Source: Rhododendron vialii | Lineage: Eukaryota; Streptophyta; Magnoliopsida; Ericales; Ericaceae | Length of the DNA: 64,000 nucleotides | Assembly: GCF_030253575.1 (NCBI RefSeq) | Contig: NC_080568.1 | Location: 203,501-267,500 of the forward strand | Direction: 5' to 3' | Shown here: positions 1-13,200 of the stretch, piece after piece | How positions within the stretch are numbered: the stretch's first letter is position 1 | Layout of the letters: every line of letters starts with the position of its first letter | Position numbers and translations under genes: made by a program | Notes under the pieces: model-generated | Databases searched by the model: none | Told to the model about the DNA's origin: nothing | What the model saw: only the letters and a program-made list of their open reading frames with translations

Positions 1-433
1 AATAAAAACCTAGAAGAAAGTATTGAGTGGAAACATGTTTCTTTAAGAGAAAAACTTGATCCCTCTTCTCATGATAACATCATCATAACAACAAAAAACC
101 ACCACATCCAGCACCAGGACCAGTGTCATATCCAGCACTGTAACTGCCAACAAAACTACTGCAACTGCCATTCCTGGTGATGTTGAAGTTACCAATCATC
201 CCAAAAGCTTAAGATGCTAGGAAACAAGTACATGAACTGCTACAACATAGGAATATAGCAACAAAGCAAATAGAAGCAATTCACATCTGTAAGTATACAA
301 AACACAAGGAAGCAATCTGTGAAATGATTATTAAACCATTCTAGGGTAAAACTACAATGTTAAGTGATGCAAGATCAAGTAAATAGTTAACTGAGTAGGC
401 AAGTAAAACAGATGTGACAACCATTGTGGCTGT

Positions 434-3400
434 CTTGAGTGCTTCAAGATTCTCAGGACAGAGTCACGAAATCTGCTCATATGATTCAGCAGCTTTCTGA
501 TACTCTCCAAGCTCAACATACAGAGAAGCACGACTAAACCTAAGACTCATATCTGCAGGATCTGCTGTTATAGCTTTCGAGAGGCAGTACCTTGCTTGAC
601 CAGCATTTCCTTGCTCTCTGCATAGTTCGAATTTAAGAAAATCACAACATGATCACAAAATCACATCATCTGCCATCCATATAAAAAGCACTAAGATTAG
701 TGAATAAATATCTATGAAGCACAGTACTCCAAGAAAGCCCCCAGACATATATGCGATACGGATTTGGATATGGATATGGATATGGAGATGGATATGTATA
801 TGGATATAGTTATGTATACAGATAGATGTCGATCACCTTTATAGAGTATCCATATTTATTTACATTTTGCAATTGCGAATCCAGCACGGAAATCAACAAT
901 ATGGGAAGGATACATTTTGCATATGCCTCCATAACAACCCTTTTTCTTCTCAAAATGCTTAAGCTCTCTCCTTCCCCACCCTTAATGATCTTTGGCAAGC
1001 TTAGTACCCTCCATCTTTTCTAAAGGCTCACCTCGGCCACCTCAACAACCACCCCCCACACCTATGGAATTCTCCATTCACTTCAAATCGCGTGCTCCAT
1101 CTAAACACTAATAATTTTTAATGCATAATGCTCTAAGACTATAAGCCAAATCATCTTGAATCTCTATTTCATAAAGATAATTAATCCAAGACAACGGAAT
1201 GTAACTTCGTCATCTCGGAATATCAACTTCACTTAACCCTCAGTTTTAAAACTAGTTTAGTAGATGACATCATATATAGGTTGTATGAGTCATACTAAAT
1301 AACCTAACCTTTATTCCAAATTAATAGTTGATTTCTCAACAAAATATGTTTGCAAAAGTATGTAACAAGTTCATCCATGCAGTTGTTAAAGAGAAGGATT
1401 TGATGATAATCTTTGGATATGGCATTGCATCCCCTCTGGTGTTCTGACACTCCTCGTGAAGGCATCATACACAATTTACTTTTCACTTTCCAAAGAGATC
1501 AATACAAACACCAACTAATATCATACAGGCAAATTACTAATTTCGGAGGAAGGTTGTTTGCTAATTTTTGGGGATAAGACGTACCATAACAAAGAAGAAA
1601 AGACAAACCATATTGAGTAGCTTCTGTGAATTACTTTATCGGGAGGGAAAAAAACTTCAGCTGTAAGATATTGTCATAAAAACAGATGAGGTAAAAAGCC
1701 TTAGCAAAACTCACATGGACCAAGGCACGAGGAGTTTCCAAAGTGATGAATCCTTTGGTGTCAAACGTGCAGCAAGCATGTAGAAATTCAAAGCTTTCTT
1801 CTTGTCCCCAATCTCACTGTAAATAATGCCAAGGGTATGATATGGATCAGGCAAGTTTGGTGCAACCCGAATCACTTCTTTTAGAGCACATATAGCCTAC
1901 AAATCAATTGACGAGAACGGTTGAGCAAAACATCTATAAAATGTCATAACCAAGATAGCATTTCTTATCCAAGATGCAGCAAGACTATTTCCCGCGAATC
2001 TAAGTTTGGGAGTGTCTATAGGAGCAAATATATACAAAGACATATGCATAAATATTATAAAGAATATAAGCTTCTTAGTCTTAGTATACATGTCAATTGG
2101 TTATTGGTAAATGTAGCCAAAGCAAGCTGATGTATCAAGTCTTTTGAGTTTTTTAATTAAAAAGAATATCATCGGTCTTAAGTTTCCAGAGTTAACGACA
2201 TGGTCGAATCTTCCTGCAATCCTTCCCCAATTTTCTTTGCCTTCAAGGTCTTCAAACTGTCATACAAGTACACAAAGGGAGAGAAGTCTCCAAAGAGTTA
2301 AGAGAGAGAGAAAGTCTGGGGTGGGTTTCCACCTCCTCACCCCTCCGCCTCCCCCCTTCCTTGCTTTCCCCCTCCTTTTTTCCCCTATTCTGATCTCTTC
2401 CTTGCTCCTCCTCTCTCAGTCGCCCACCACCCAAACTCTCTCCTCTCCTCTCCTTCCTCATGGTTGCGAGGTGGTTGAGACTTTCTCCTTGGAGAGATGA
2501 GATCTCCTACTCTCCCCATCCTTTTTGGATTCAGAAGCCAGATCTAGGGTTCTAGATCTGGTTTCTTGGAACCAGTTCAGCGGCGATAGTGGCGGCATCT
2601 GCAGCATCTTCTCCAATGGCTTTAGCCTTCAATCTGCGGCGGGAAAGAGCTCAAGTTGGTGTGGCAGGTCCATCTAGGAGAGTTTGCTCTGTGTCCATAC
2701 TTGACCAATCCATACTTGGCCACTCTAACCCCTCTTCACAAGTGTGATCAACGGGTCTGACTCCGGCGTCTTGGCTCCAAGTGGCTTTTCTTTTTTTTCT
2801 TTTTTTTTTTGTTTTGTTTTGTTTGTTTGTTGTATTTTGTTTTTGTTCATTGTTATCTGTATTTTCGGACCGGTAGTGTCCACTTTTATTGTACTGTGTT
2901 TTTCTTACATGTAATATCTGGGAGGATCTGATTTGTCATAAAAAAAAAAAAAAAGGATCTTCAAACTGCCAGATTCAGCACTTTCCTCTCATCTATAGAA
3001 GATCCATCATCTTTGAAGAGATAAGAATGGTAGCTAAAAACAAAAGTGAGAATGGTACAACATCTGAGTGGCAACCAATACCTCATCTCCCAAAATCTAA
3101 GACCTTGAAACCTCCAACAATATACAATAGCAGAAAGAAAGAATGCATCAGAAAATTTGGTGACATATTACCATTTAATCCTAGGATGATCCATAAGTGA
3201 AGGCATTGCAAGATAATAGAGCAAGATTTCTGTTGATAATCCAGGCATGAGATGATAACTTGAATCCTGATGATACCTCAAAACATTCACTTCATGGTAG
3301 ATGAATGTAAGAAAGCTTAGACAACCTATTGTTACTCGCTTAGTCTGATAATCAACTAGTATCTTGAGGAATCTATCACCTATAGTCCTACTCAATTGAT

Positions 3401-6400
3401 TTGACCTAGCTAAGCACCACATTATTGGCATTGCACCTACTAACACAATTCAGCGTACTCTCTCAGGTCTAATGCCAAGAGTATTGTAGTCATCAAGACA
3501 ATATTTTAACTCACAAACATTTATACCTGCAAGAACAAATGTTCAACATGCACTCATTTTGGTCGGCTTTTACTCAAGGGGGTACCCTTCCTGAGTGAAT
3601 ATCCCTTATTTTGGTACTAATCAATGGTAGCACTGTCGTAAATGTCAGCTAACGCACTAGTGAAGAAAATGAAAATTAGAAACGATAAAAACTAAACTAG
3701 TAAGACAATTGTACATTGTACTACATTTACAATTATTCATCAGGAAAATACAATACACCTAGTTAAGTTCAGCATGAAATTGATTGAAGCTCTTCACAAA
3801 CTAAAAAATTATCCTCAAATCACATGTTATTTGTTCTTTGGGTATCTGCCATTAGGATTGAATAAAAGAAATCCACTAAGGTACATATATGGAAGATTGT
3901 AAAAGTCCTTCCAAGGTAAGGAAAAGGCTCATCTTCAACTGATTCTAGGCTTGACAATTTAGAATATAAACTTCATAAAACTCTTGAAAAACTGAAGCAT
4001 CGCTTTGTTCATAATCATGAAACAAATTCTTCAGTACAGTGCTAAACCAGATTATATATCCTTCACTATCCGCATCTTTGAGCATGCCTCCACCATTCTC
4101 CAGGATTCAACCCCATCACCTCTCAAGAAATTCTTAAAAACATAAAATTATGGTTCTGGGATCACTGTTACTTCTTGAGGGGGGAAACAAGGTTCTTTGA
4201 ACTACTCTTGGCGACCTAACCACATTGTTCTGAAATTCAACATGAACAAGAACCTGCATACCAGCCATGCATAGGCAGACAGGAGGATTTCTCGAGGAAT
4301 ATAAATACTGAGGTGCCATAAGTTCACTGAGATGGACACTATTGAAACTATAAACTAGATACAATTAAGAAAATGTCTACCTTAGAAACCATAAACAACA
4401 ACCTATTCTATGGGTGTCAATCTACCACAAAATCTCTAGCCTTCCAAATAAGCACGGCAATTTCATGTCAAAAGGGTTTTGTTACAATCCATTTGGCATG
4501 GAGAATAGATATAACTAATGGTCAGACACATCAAATGTAAAATTTGAGAATTTGTAGATATTGGTACGAATATGAATATGACATGGCGATACATAAACTA
4601 ATTATTCAGCATTACATTGTCTCATAAACTAGTTAAAAAGTTGGCCAAAAACTTTTTCTGTATACAATTTGTTAGACCGAAAAACATAGATAAACCAATT
4701 AAGGCTCCAAACTTCCACAAAAGATAGATCAGCACCGCACCTCTTCATATCGGCCATGGGCATAGTGAAGTGTAGCATCACCAAGCTTTCGTGTTACTTC
4801 TGGATTTAGTTTATTCTTTGATCCCTTCCGCCTCCCTCTCTTCCTAGACTGCACAGGAAAGAAAAGCACGTAGTACATGGAATGAGAACATAATGTGATA
4901 TAACATGCATTGTAGATGCCACATGCCAACTATCACCAAAATATGTAAGTTAGATGCAATATTTAACAAAATGAAAGAGGAAATCATGAAAGGGATAAGG
5001 CTACGGTCTCGATCTTAGTAGCAAGGAGCTCCTAAAGTGGTGCCACTCCACCTTAGGAGCGCGCTCCTACGCTCCCAACTAAGGAGCTTGACGGAAGCCT
5101 GCTCCCACTGAGATGAGAGAATGCAACTTGAGAAGATGGGAGCTTTTGTACGATCCCGGTGTCTAAAAAATAGAAATTTATCACTTGGTTTTAAGAATTG
5201 GTCTTTGATGAACTTGTACATCCCCAAATGATGATATTTGAAAAGAAAACCATATATTGTAACACTAACCCATTTCTTAAACTTATGGTGGACTTGGCCC
5301 ATATTTTTATCCCCTAAAACGATTGTACTTTTAAATTTTGTATTCTATGATACATTGTTTTTGTAATATATGTACACGTTCCTTTCACGCTCACAACTTT
5401 GGAAGTTTCTATATTCCCCTGCTCCCGCTCCCGCTCCGTGCAACTAAGGTCTGGATGGGTTAACCTTCGATTGTTGGAAGGTTTTCAAGAGTGATGCAAT
5501 GGAAATTTGAGTTGAATTGTACATTTAACTTCTAATAGGAAGAGTTCTTTGAAAACAGGGAAATGGCCACAAGTTTAGTCAGCTCCGTACAAATTTTTTC
5601 CTAAGGTTTTTGTCAAAAATGACTTTCAAGAGTTGATTTCCATATTGCAGGAAAATTGATTCATATGATTGCTTGCAATGAGAGAATTAAGTGCAAATAT
5701 CTTAATATTCGGGAATCGGTAGCTGTAAACATTCCTTTTATAGAATATTCCAGATTATAAGGAGAAGGTCTTCCTCAGGAAATAAAATAAGAATTTTTTC
5801 CAAAAAATATCCTTACTCTCATAGACTTGTCAGTTTTAACTAAGGGATGGAAACAATGTTAGGCAATATTCAATGAATTAAGAGGCATGATAGTTTGGAT
5901 GTTGCACTGACAATGAATGAGGTGGTGGGGTATTGATTCATGTAACGAGGAACAAATTCTTTTCAAGGCGGACTTTGAGAAACCCTTTAACCATGTCAAT
6001 TGAAGATTTTTGGATATGGGGTAAAAAGTAAGGTTTTGGAGAGAGAGAGATGGAGGACTTGCATTAGTGGGGTTCCATTCTAGGACCTGTTTAAAGCTAC
6101 GGGGTGACTCAGACAAGTGAGTAATCCCCAGTACACCAACATTATTGGCAGATATGTGGCATAGTCTTGCTGATAAAGCTAAGAAATGGGCTTAGTTAAT
6201 GCTTTTGGTGGGGATTGTGTTTAAGGTTCGCATTAAAGACAACAACGATACCATTTTCCTTTATCACAAGAAGGCTCAAATGGTATGCCAAGATATCTGA
6301 GTTTACTGCCAATCAAAAAGTGAAATCTGAGTTTACCATCTATTAATTCATATTTCATAAAAAAACTGATATCGTAGAGGTGAAATGATTTGTCAACTTG

Positions 6401-8494
6401 TAAACACCAACTAAGAAAATAAATGAGAAGATAAAGAAATGCAAATATTTGTGTCCTTGAAAATATTAATTGGTTGAGGCAAACACTTTAACATGTACCA
6501 ACATTTGACATATGTATGTGGATCTGCAAACACCATGTGAGAATGTGGAGATGAATCAATAGTTGTTGAAGTGCTTAATAATCTCCACGAGAATCTTAAA
6601 AATTGCTTGACAGCTCTTGCAAAGCGTTTGCCCAATGAACAAGTTAACATGGATGAGATTTCCGATTCTCCAATATAAAAGAAAATGTGCCTCACTCCTA
6701 GAAAAAACCTTGGATTTGATTAATCAAATTCATAATCGCTTGTCAACATCTTCACATGTCAGGGACACACACCCATAAGCTGATCCAATCCACCCATATT
6801 GTTAAAGACTTAAAAGTGGTCCATCCATGTTTCTTCTGGGTGACTCTGATAGACCAAGAAACCTGTTTCTCTTTACTAATTAGATGGAAAGTGGGCCGTC
6901 TCAAAATTAGTGTCTGCAAGAAAACTTACTAAGTCATAGCATAATCATCTTGATAGTTGCTTTAGTTGTCTTCTAACTCTCACACCAGTAGGTTTAGTGC
7001 CTACTACATGCCTAGGAGATTAACTAACTATGAAGGTCTAAACTATGGCTGCGAAGAAATGACCAATAATCACAATACCTTCTTTGATCTCTTCCGTCGA
7101 CCGTAGTTCATGACTTCCATTATTTCTTCCATGCTCGCTCCATTGAAACCCTCTTGCCTTGACTTCTTAGCTGGGCTTTCACTACCAAAGAAACTTGATA
7201 AAATGAGAGTGCACTTCAAGTTTGCAATGCGTATGACTAGAACACTGATCATTAAGAAGTATTCATCCGAAAATGGAAACACAAACTCCAGCCAAACTAC
7301 AGGAGCACTAAGGCCAATATGAACTAATGAAAATATAAGTATACAACTTTGCAAAAATAAGATGTCAATTGAGAAGGCTATGTGCCTGCTTGAAATCCAG
7401 CCAATAACCACCAGCTATGTCGTACTGACACTCCTAAGTGCTACCGTATCCGGCGACACTTATGGGACACACCAAATGGATGCCAACAATGGATTGAAAG
7501 ATCATGAAACTCAACAATGTGCACAGACAAATCCATACACTAGGCATATAGCACATGGATGTGGTGAGTTTTCGTTCTATAGTGTTTCTCGGTGCTAATC
7601 ATTTGATTGTGAGATTAACTTCCTGGGATTGGACAAATTTGAAATAGTCTGGCCCAATCCGTCACTTCAGAATGAAAAATCGGGGTTAGGGTTATCCCTC
7701 CTAATCCAGAACCGCAATCAAAACAGCCAATACTAGCACCAGAGAGCTATCCACATGTAACGTTTCAACGAAAGAGTTATCAACAAAGAATATTTCAATG
7801 AAACAGCTATCGCCAAGTAATCGTTTCAATTTTCAGTAACCTCAAAAGAAAGAAAGGATCATAATTTTATATTCTTCTGATTGCTCTCATCAAGACGAAC
7901 TATGTGATGACCGGAATCTAGTAAAAAAAGAAGAAAGGCAAAAAATCACCCAAATATTCAAGCCTCTTTATGTTTCAAGAATGATAAGGGACTATAGTAA
8001 AACCCTAGGATGAATCAGGCAGATGACTGCACAACAGAGCAAAACGAAACACAAAAAATACAAAGCAGGAGTAGTAAATGCCGAAGTTACCGTGGGTCGG
8101 AGTGGGGTTGGGAAAGAGATTTACGCTTCTTCTCAGCCAAAGCTTCGTACGCGTGCTCAAGGCGCTCAAATTGCTGATAAGGCTGGACTCCAAAGGTATC
8201 GTCTTCAGTGAAAGCCAGAGGATCCATCTCCCCGTCGAATCTGAATGCATAACCACCATCACCGTCTCCGTTTTCTTCTTCGTCAGTTTCATCCTCGAAT
8301 TCATCATTGTCATCCTCATCTCCCTCTCCCTCTTTCTGTTCTTGGTCGTCTTGTACAGCGTCAATTAATTCCATTATGCTATCATCACTCTCTCTTTCGC
8401 GGGTGTCTATGGAATTTAAACTGGAGAATGAATTGCTTTCGCCGCATTCACCATTCAACGTGCCGCTCGTTCCCATTCCTCCTCCTCCAGCCAT
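434..8494 (-). CDS. GTF3C3: TFIIIC subunit 3-like TPR protein (GTF3C3/TFC4 type), 5' part, with in-frame stop
   Basis: Five exons on the minus strand join in phase: 8494-8091, 7193-7079, 4848-4741, 1896-1715 and 617 to about 434. The N-terminus has a strongly acidic stretch (residues ~48-80), then a family block around DPLAFTEDD (91-99) and YEALAEKKRK (116-125), then the basic KRGRRKGSKNKL block in exon 3. Exons 3-5 give TPR units, for example GDKKKALNFYMLAA and ASLYVELGEYQKAAESYEQI. This is the layout of the TFIIIC subunit that links TFIIIB recruitment to box A binding in RNA polymerase III transcription. Exon 5 carries an in-frame TGA at 466-464 (codon ~321) just before the conserved CPENLEAL; family members read on through this point. 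The rest of the protein (usually about 900 residues) would lie left of base 1. So this is either a decayed copy, or a functional gene with a sequence error. Exon-to-exon phase is intact elsewhere. The exon 3 donor (GAG followed by GTGCGG) is weak. Confidence 0.8.
755..812. repeat. GGATAT-type hexamer microsatellite
   Basis: Imperfect tandem GGATAT/GGATATGGAGAT units in intron 4 of the TFIIIC-like gene. Simple repeat; nothing else is visible between exon 5 and about 1700. Confidence 0.7.
2260..2957 (+). mobile_element. Non-LTR retroposon (LINE 3' part or processed copy) with poly(A) tail
   Basis: About 0.7 kb ends in 15 A's (2941-2954) and is flanked by the direct repeat TCTTCAAACTG (2249-2259 and 2958-2968), a target-site duplication. 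The body begins with a CT/GA-rich leader, then a GC-richer middle, then a T-rich 3' end. No long reading frame is kept. It lies in the TFIIIC-like intron 3 in the opposite orientation to the gene. Family assignment within non-LTR elements is not secure. Confidence 0.7.
5014..5448. mobile_element. hAT-type MITE in TFIIIC-like intron
   Basis: The ends are inverted: CTTAGTAGCAAGGAGC at the left and its complement with two changes at the right (GCTCCGTGCAACTAAG). They are flanked by 8 bp duplications GTCTCGAT and GTCTGGAT, one mismatch, as expected for hAT elements. The interior is rich in GCTCC/GGAGC motifs near both ends and has no coding sequence. It lies in intron 2 of the TFIIIC-like gene. 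Confidence 0.75.
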
Positions 8495-8710
8495 AGTTCA
8501 AATACAGTCCTATACTCTTGCCGTTGCAGTTCTTCTCTCTTTATCTAACTCCTCCTACCCCTTGATTCCTCCTCCTCTGTACTCTTTCAAACCAAACAAG
8601 GCCCTATCTGATCCACACACCAACCCGTTCTCTTAAAGGAAACCGAAACAATTGAGGTGGGATGGACTCGGCCCAATTGTGGCACCTTTAGATTTGGATT
8701 TAAAGCCCTA

Positions 8711-9124
8711 GCTAGGGCTGCAAACGAGCCAAGTTGAGCCGAATTTTACCATACTCAAGTTTGTTTATTAAATTTTTAATGAATCCGAGTCCGAGCTTGA
8801 GCTCAGTGAAAACTAAACGAGTTGAGTTCGAGCCAAGCGGGCCTTGATTTGACTTGAGTTCGAGCTTGTTTACGAGCTTTAACGGGCAACAAAAAACATA
8901 TACGAATGCTAATTATAATAATTAACGTAAAAAGTCTACTAAGTCTTGGCTTGCGAGCCAACTTGAACCGAGCCTCTGCTGGCTTGTGTTCGGCTTGATA
9001 ACAAAACAAGCCTAGAATTTGAGCTTGAGCTTGTTTATTTATGTCTCGAATTAAGCTCGAATGAACTTTTACGGAACTAAGTCTCGAGAGGCTCGCTAGT
9101 GGTTCTGTTCGTTTGCCGCCTTAG
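8711..9124. mobile_element. MITE-like element with CAAACGAGC ends
   Basis: The left end CTAGGGCTGCAAACGAGCC and the right end (complement CTAAGGCGGCAAACGAAC) form imperfect terminal inverted repeats. The inside is full of GAGCTTGAGCTC/GAGCC-like subrepeats, typical of widespread plant non-autonomous hAT-like repeats. A clean 8 bp target duplication is not visible, so the superfamily is tentative. It sits just upstream of the TFIIIC-like start codon, in the gap before the NAC gene. Confidence 0.55.
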
Positions 9125-9324
9125 TCCTATCACAAACCATTCCACCTACATTAAATTTCATAGAAACAGACGTACAGGTCTTGAAACTTCAGCCTATAAC
9201 TTGTGAAAGCATAGGCCCATATCTCTTCTTGTAAAAAAAATTGCGTTCATTGCCCCCGTTAGCTAATAATTTACTACTGTATAAGTTAGCTTCCTTTGCT
9301 AACAATTATAATTATAAGTTACGT

Positions 9325-9391
9325 AGTTTTTTAGATTTATTGATTGGGCATCAAATTTCACTCTTCCTAGATTTACTGATTGGGCATCAAA
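9325..9391. repeat. Short tandem duplication
   Basis: A 22 bp unit beginning TAGATTTA and ending TGATTGGGCATCA occurs twice, 36 bp apart, with one mismatch. There is no poly(A) between copies, so this is a simple duplication rather than a retroposon. Confidence 0.6.
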
Positions 9392-9561
9392 AAAATTTTT
9401 TTTTTTTCCAATCGATAGAAGAAATCATTTTTACAACAAATATGAAGTACAGAGTACAAATCCAGGATACTACATAAATTGTGAGAGTTCACGAGACAAC
9501 TAAGCCCAACAACTCAACTAATACAAAAAATAAGCTCATTATAGGGTAGAAACAAAGAAGG

Positions 9562-9689
9562 GAAAATGACGGCTCAGGACGTGTTTTGATAATTAATATC
9601 TGCTAAGGACATACTGAGAATATTTGTTAATGCTGAAAATGACTTTGGCGTGTATTAATTATCAAAACACGTTATTGGCCGTCATTTTC
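9562..9689. mobile_element. Short MITE, ~128 bp, long terminal inverted repeats
   Basis: Inverted ends of about 37 bp: GAAAATGACGGC then GACGTGTTTTGATAATTAAT at the left, mirrored at the right by ATTAATTATCAAAACACG then GCCGTCATTTTC. The two arms leave only a ~55 bp centre, so the whole element can fold as one hairpin. Target duplication is unclear; superfamily unassigned. Confidence 0.75.
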
Positions 9690-10024
9690 TCAAAAAAGAA
9701 AGAAAAGAAAAGCCCTCTAAGAGAAGATCAACCTTCTAATGAGATGCAAGAATTCTGGCCAACTGAGCTAGTTCCAATTAGTTGGCCATCAAAATAAATA
9801 AGGACAAAATCAAAAAGTTATAATTCATAATTTGTTGGTTAGTGGAAACACCCCTGAATATGAATATAGTGAAATATATCAATAGTAGTACTACTACTAT
9901 ATTAAATGCATGTGTCGATTCCGCACGGCATGAAATCCTGTTTTTGTTCTGAGTTCGATTAACATTTTCATTGGGCGTGGCTCTGTGAAGAACTTCATAT
10001 ATCAAGTCATTCAACAAATACACG

Positions 10025-10066
10025 TACTATAAATTGTTTCGTTTGCCGAGCAAAAAAAAAAAAAAA
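10025..10066 (+). mobile_element. Micro-retroposon (27 bp + poly(A)) with target duplication
   Basis: A 27 bp body ending TTTCGTTTGCCGAGC followed by about 16 A's sits between two perfect copies of AACAAATACACG (10013-10024 and 10067-10078). This is the signature of target-primed reverse transcription that stopped almost at once. Its end resembles the TTTTGCCGTTC(A)n end of the larger retroposon at 12970-13540. Confidence 0.8.
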
Positions 10067-10212
10067 AACAAATACACGATCCAGATACTTTTAATTTCAA
10101 TATAAATGAAACAGTTTGTAAATGTTACAACAATCAAGTTAAGAATGGCTATAAACTCAATCTTGGCACCCTTATAGACCAATTCATGTATGAAATGTTT
10201 TAAGATCAGAAA

Positions 10213-13200
10213 CTACTTTCCATATCCCCAAAAGTCCATCTCTCCGCGAAGTGACAATGGATTCATCGGCTGTATTGATGGTTCATTTGCATCCCCAAAC
10301 CTCACATGCTCATGACCTTTGGACAAAGAGTCTTCTTGGCCAAGATGAGGACTAGTAGCTACAATCCTGCTATGGTCAAGCATTCCCCATTCGTTTATGT
10401 TTTCGTGATGATCTCTTCCACCAACCATATTTTGTGATGGTTCACATGATGTTCCAACCTCTAAGCCAGGCTCGCACGCTTGGTACTGCAGGTTCTGATC
10501 GCTTCCACTTTCACAATCTCTAGGGTTGGAGGACATAAGTTGCTTGACCATCAATGGTGAGTCTGATGGAAGAGCCGAGTAATCGTAACCCATCAACTTG
10601 TGGGTTGGGATCAGGTTTTGTTCTTGAATGATATTGATGTGGGGATGATAATTAGGTAATGGAACATGAGAATAGTTAAGTGCCAGCTCACTGGACTTGT
10701 ATAGATCAAAGCTTTGTTGGTGACGCATTATATATTGATGGTTGTCCCTGTGGTGCATGTAGGTGGTACGAGATGGATTTCCATTTGAGCTATTAGTATT
10801 GAGCTGGTCCGTGGCCATGATATTACTAGCTCCACCACCTTCACCTCCAACTTTGAATAAGTTCTTCTTCTTGAATACCCTGCAAACCACCCATCCATCC
10901 TCCTGCATATAGACCGACCATTCAGCAAAACAAGACTTCTTGTTAAAAGCTATTTTGCAATTTCTTTTTTAATTTGTCTTACAAATGATTCCCATAGAGT
11001 ACCATATACATATATATATTACTGTGTGAACCTCATTTTTCAATTTCAGCCTTAGCTATATTTCTATAAAGATATGGAGCACATGGGAATGATGGTGATA
11101 TAGGGTAAATATTGATAATATCACATTCACATAGTTTAACATATCTCACTCTTTGGGGGATTTTACGTCCAATGTGCATTGATTTGACCTGGGAAAAATG
11201 TTAATTAAACACCGAATAAATGATCCCTTTTATATACAGTCCCATCTGATCAATACTCATATTCAATCAAACAAATTGGTCCTAAGACTTTTGAATATGT
11301 GTGCCTCAATTTTCTATATCAGCCTTGGTTATGTACTAAATTAAGGCTTTTTCTAAACGAGTAACACAAATATGAGACGACATGCAAATTGCTTGTGTTT
11401 TATTGATCAACTGTTCAAATACCAAGAGACGAGGAGATTTCTTCTTTTCTTACACTGGAGTTGCCTTGATCATCAGCATCGTCAAGCCTGTATTCATGCA
11501 TGATCCAGTCCGTCTTCTGACCGTGTGGAGCTCTGCCCCTATAGAAAACAAGAGTTTTCCTCATACCAATCTTCTTGAAGGTATTCCTTATGCATTTGTC
11601 TCTGCCTGTAGCCTTCCAAAACCCCGCATTTGTTGCCCTATTTGTTCTTGAACCAGTTGGGTACTTTCTGTCCTTGTGGCTAAAGAAGTACCACTCGTTT
11701 TGTGGCGTCGATCCAATCCTACATCTCTCTGTGCACATAAACATGTATTATATGTCCCCCAACAGGTTCATGGCATATATATATATACTAATTAATCATT
11801 CATTCATTCATTTAAGTTATTTGCATTTGTGACAAATATTAAAACCAACTCTCTAGATTAGGAATATACACTTCTTTTTTTTGATAGGTAGGAATGTACA
11901 CTTGTAAAAATAGAACTAAAGAAAAGACTTGTAATTAAAGAGCTCATGTCCATTCTTGTAAAACCTCTATAGATTAGGAATATATACACACTTTTAACGG
12001 TTCATGCATTAAAATGAATTAGTAACAGTAGCTTCTGTGAAAGCCAAAACCTCTCTACTCTAGGCTGGTTATTATAGTGATACGCATGTAAAACCTCTCT
12101 GTAGGCTGGTTATTCTTGACCTCTTGGGATCGTACGTATTTTGTAGAGAACCCGTGACCAGGTTGACTGACTCGAAGCTTTGGGAAAAGCGGAATTACTG
12201 TTATAGTGATATGCAGGCTCCGATCCTGACCAATGGAATTAATGTTGTTAGTTTGTTTAATCACTGGTGTCTAGCACTGGGATTTTCTGGTATAGATTTT
12301 TTACTTTTCTTGGTTAGATTGGGGGTTTCTGATTTTGGTTTTTTTGGGGGTTGACCACTAGGAGTTGGGTTAGCCATTTAGGGGTACTGCTCTATGGTGG
12401 TGGTTATGTTAGGGCTTGGTTGTTGGGGTGCTTGTGGAGGTGGCCGGGATTGTGTCCATGATGGTGGTGATGGCGGACCTGATTTCACGAAGAGAGGGGC
12501 ATTTGGTGGGGCCCTACAAGATGAACAATGTTCATATTATAATAATAAACGCATGGTGAGGCTTACAATTACAGTGGTCACGGTTTTTTGCCAATCCGGC
12601 GGAAAGAATTTAAACTCTTTAGGTAAAGAAAAATCATATATATTGAGGTATCACAAATGGCTAAGGTTTTTACTTCTAGAGCTATTTCTTTGTTAGAATC
12701 AAAAAAAATCAGCCGCTTAAAAGAAGAGAGGAGGTAATACTTATTTATCAGTACCTTTCCAGGTCTGGTGTGGTTGTAGAAGTACTATATATTTTTAGTT
12801 TGAAAGAAAATTATAGTACATATAGTACTTGGACACGGTGTTTTATTATGTCGTTCAACAATTGGCAAATTTTTTCGGTAAAAACATCATGGAATATCTA
12901 AAGCCAATCATGATAAGACAGATGTGATTTTAATTACTTGCAAAGCAAACAATAATCATAAACTATGAGTTTCCGGCGTTGCGTACGACTGCGGTCCTCT
13001 TCTCGCTTCAGATCTGGTTTTTGTTCACCTTGGCCTTGGTTGTATGATTTGGTGGATTGGAGTGTGCGTGCAATTTCGTTTGGGCTTCTCCAGGTGGTGA
13101 CGGAGGCGGTAGATGGTGGTGGCCTGGGTGGTGGTTGGAGGCTGTTTTTGGGCGGCTGTGATTCATGGATAATCTGCGGCGGTGAGTGGTTGTGGTTTGT

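Noticed and set aside
8005-8368. Several overlapping frames around the first TFIIIC exon
   Set aside because: Other-frame shadows; only the acidic protein frame continues across splice sites with family motifs.
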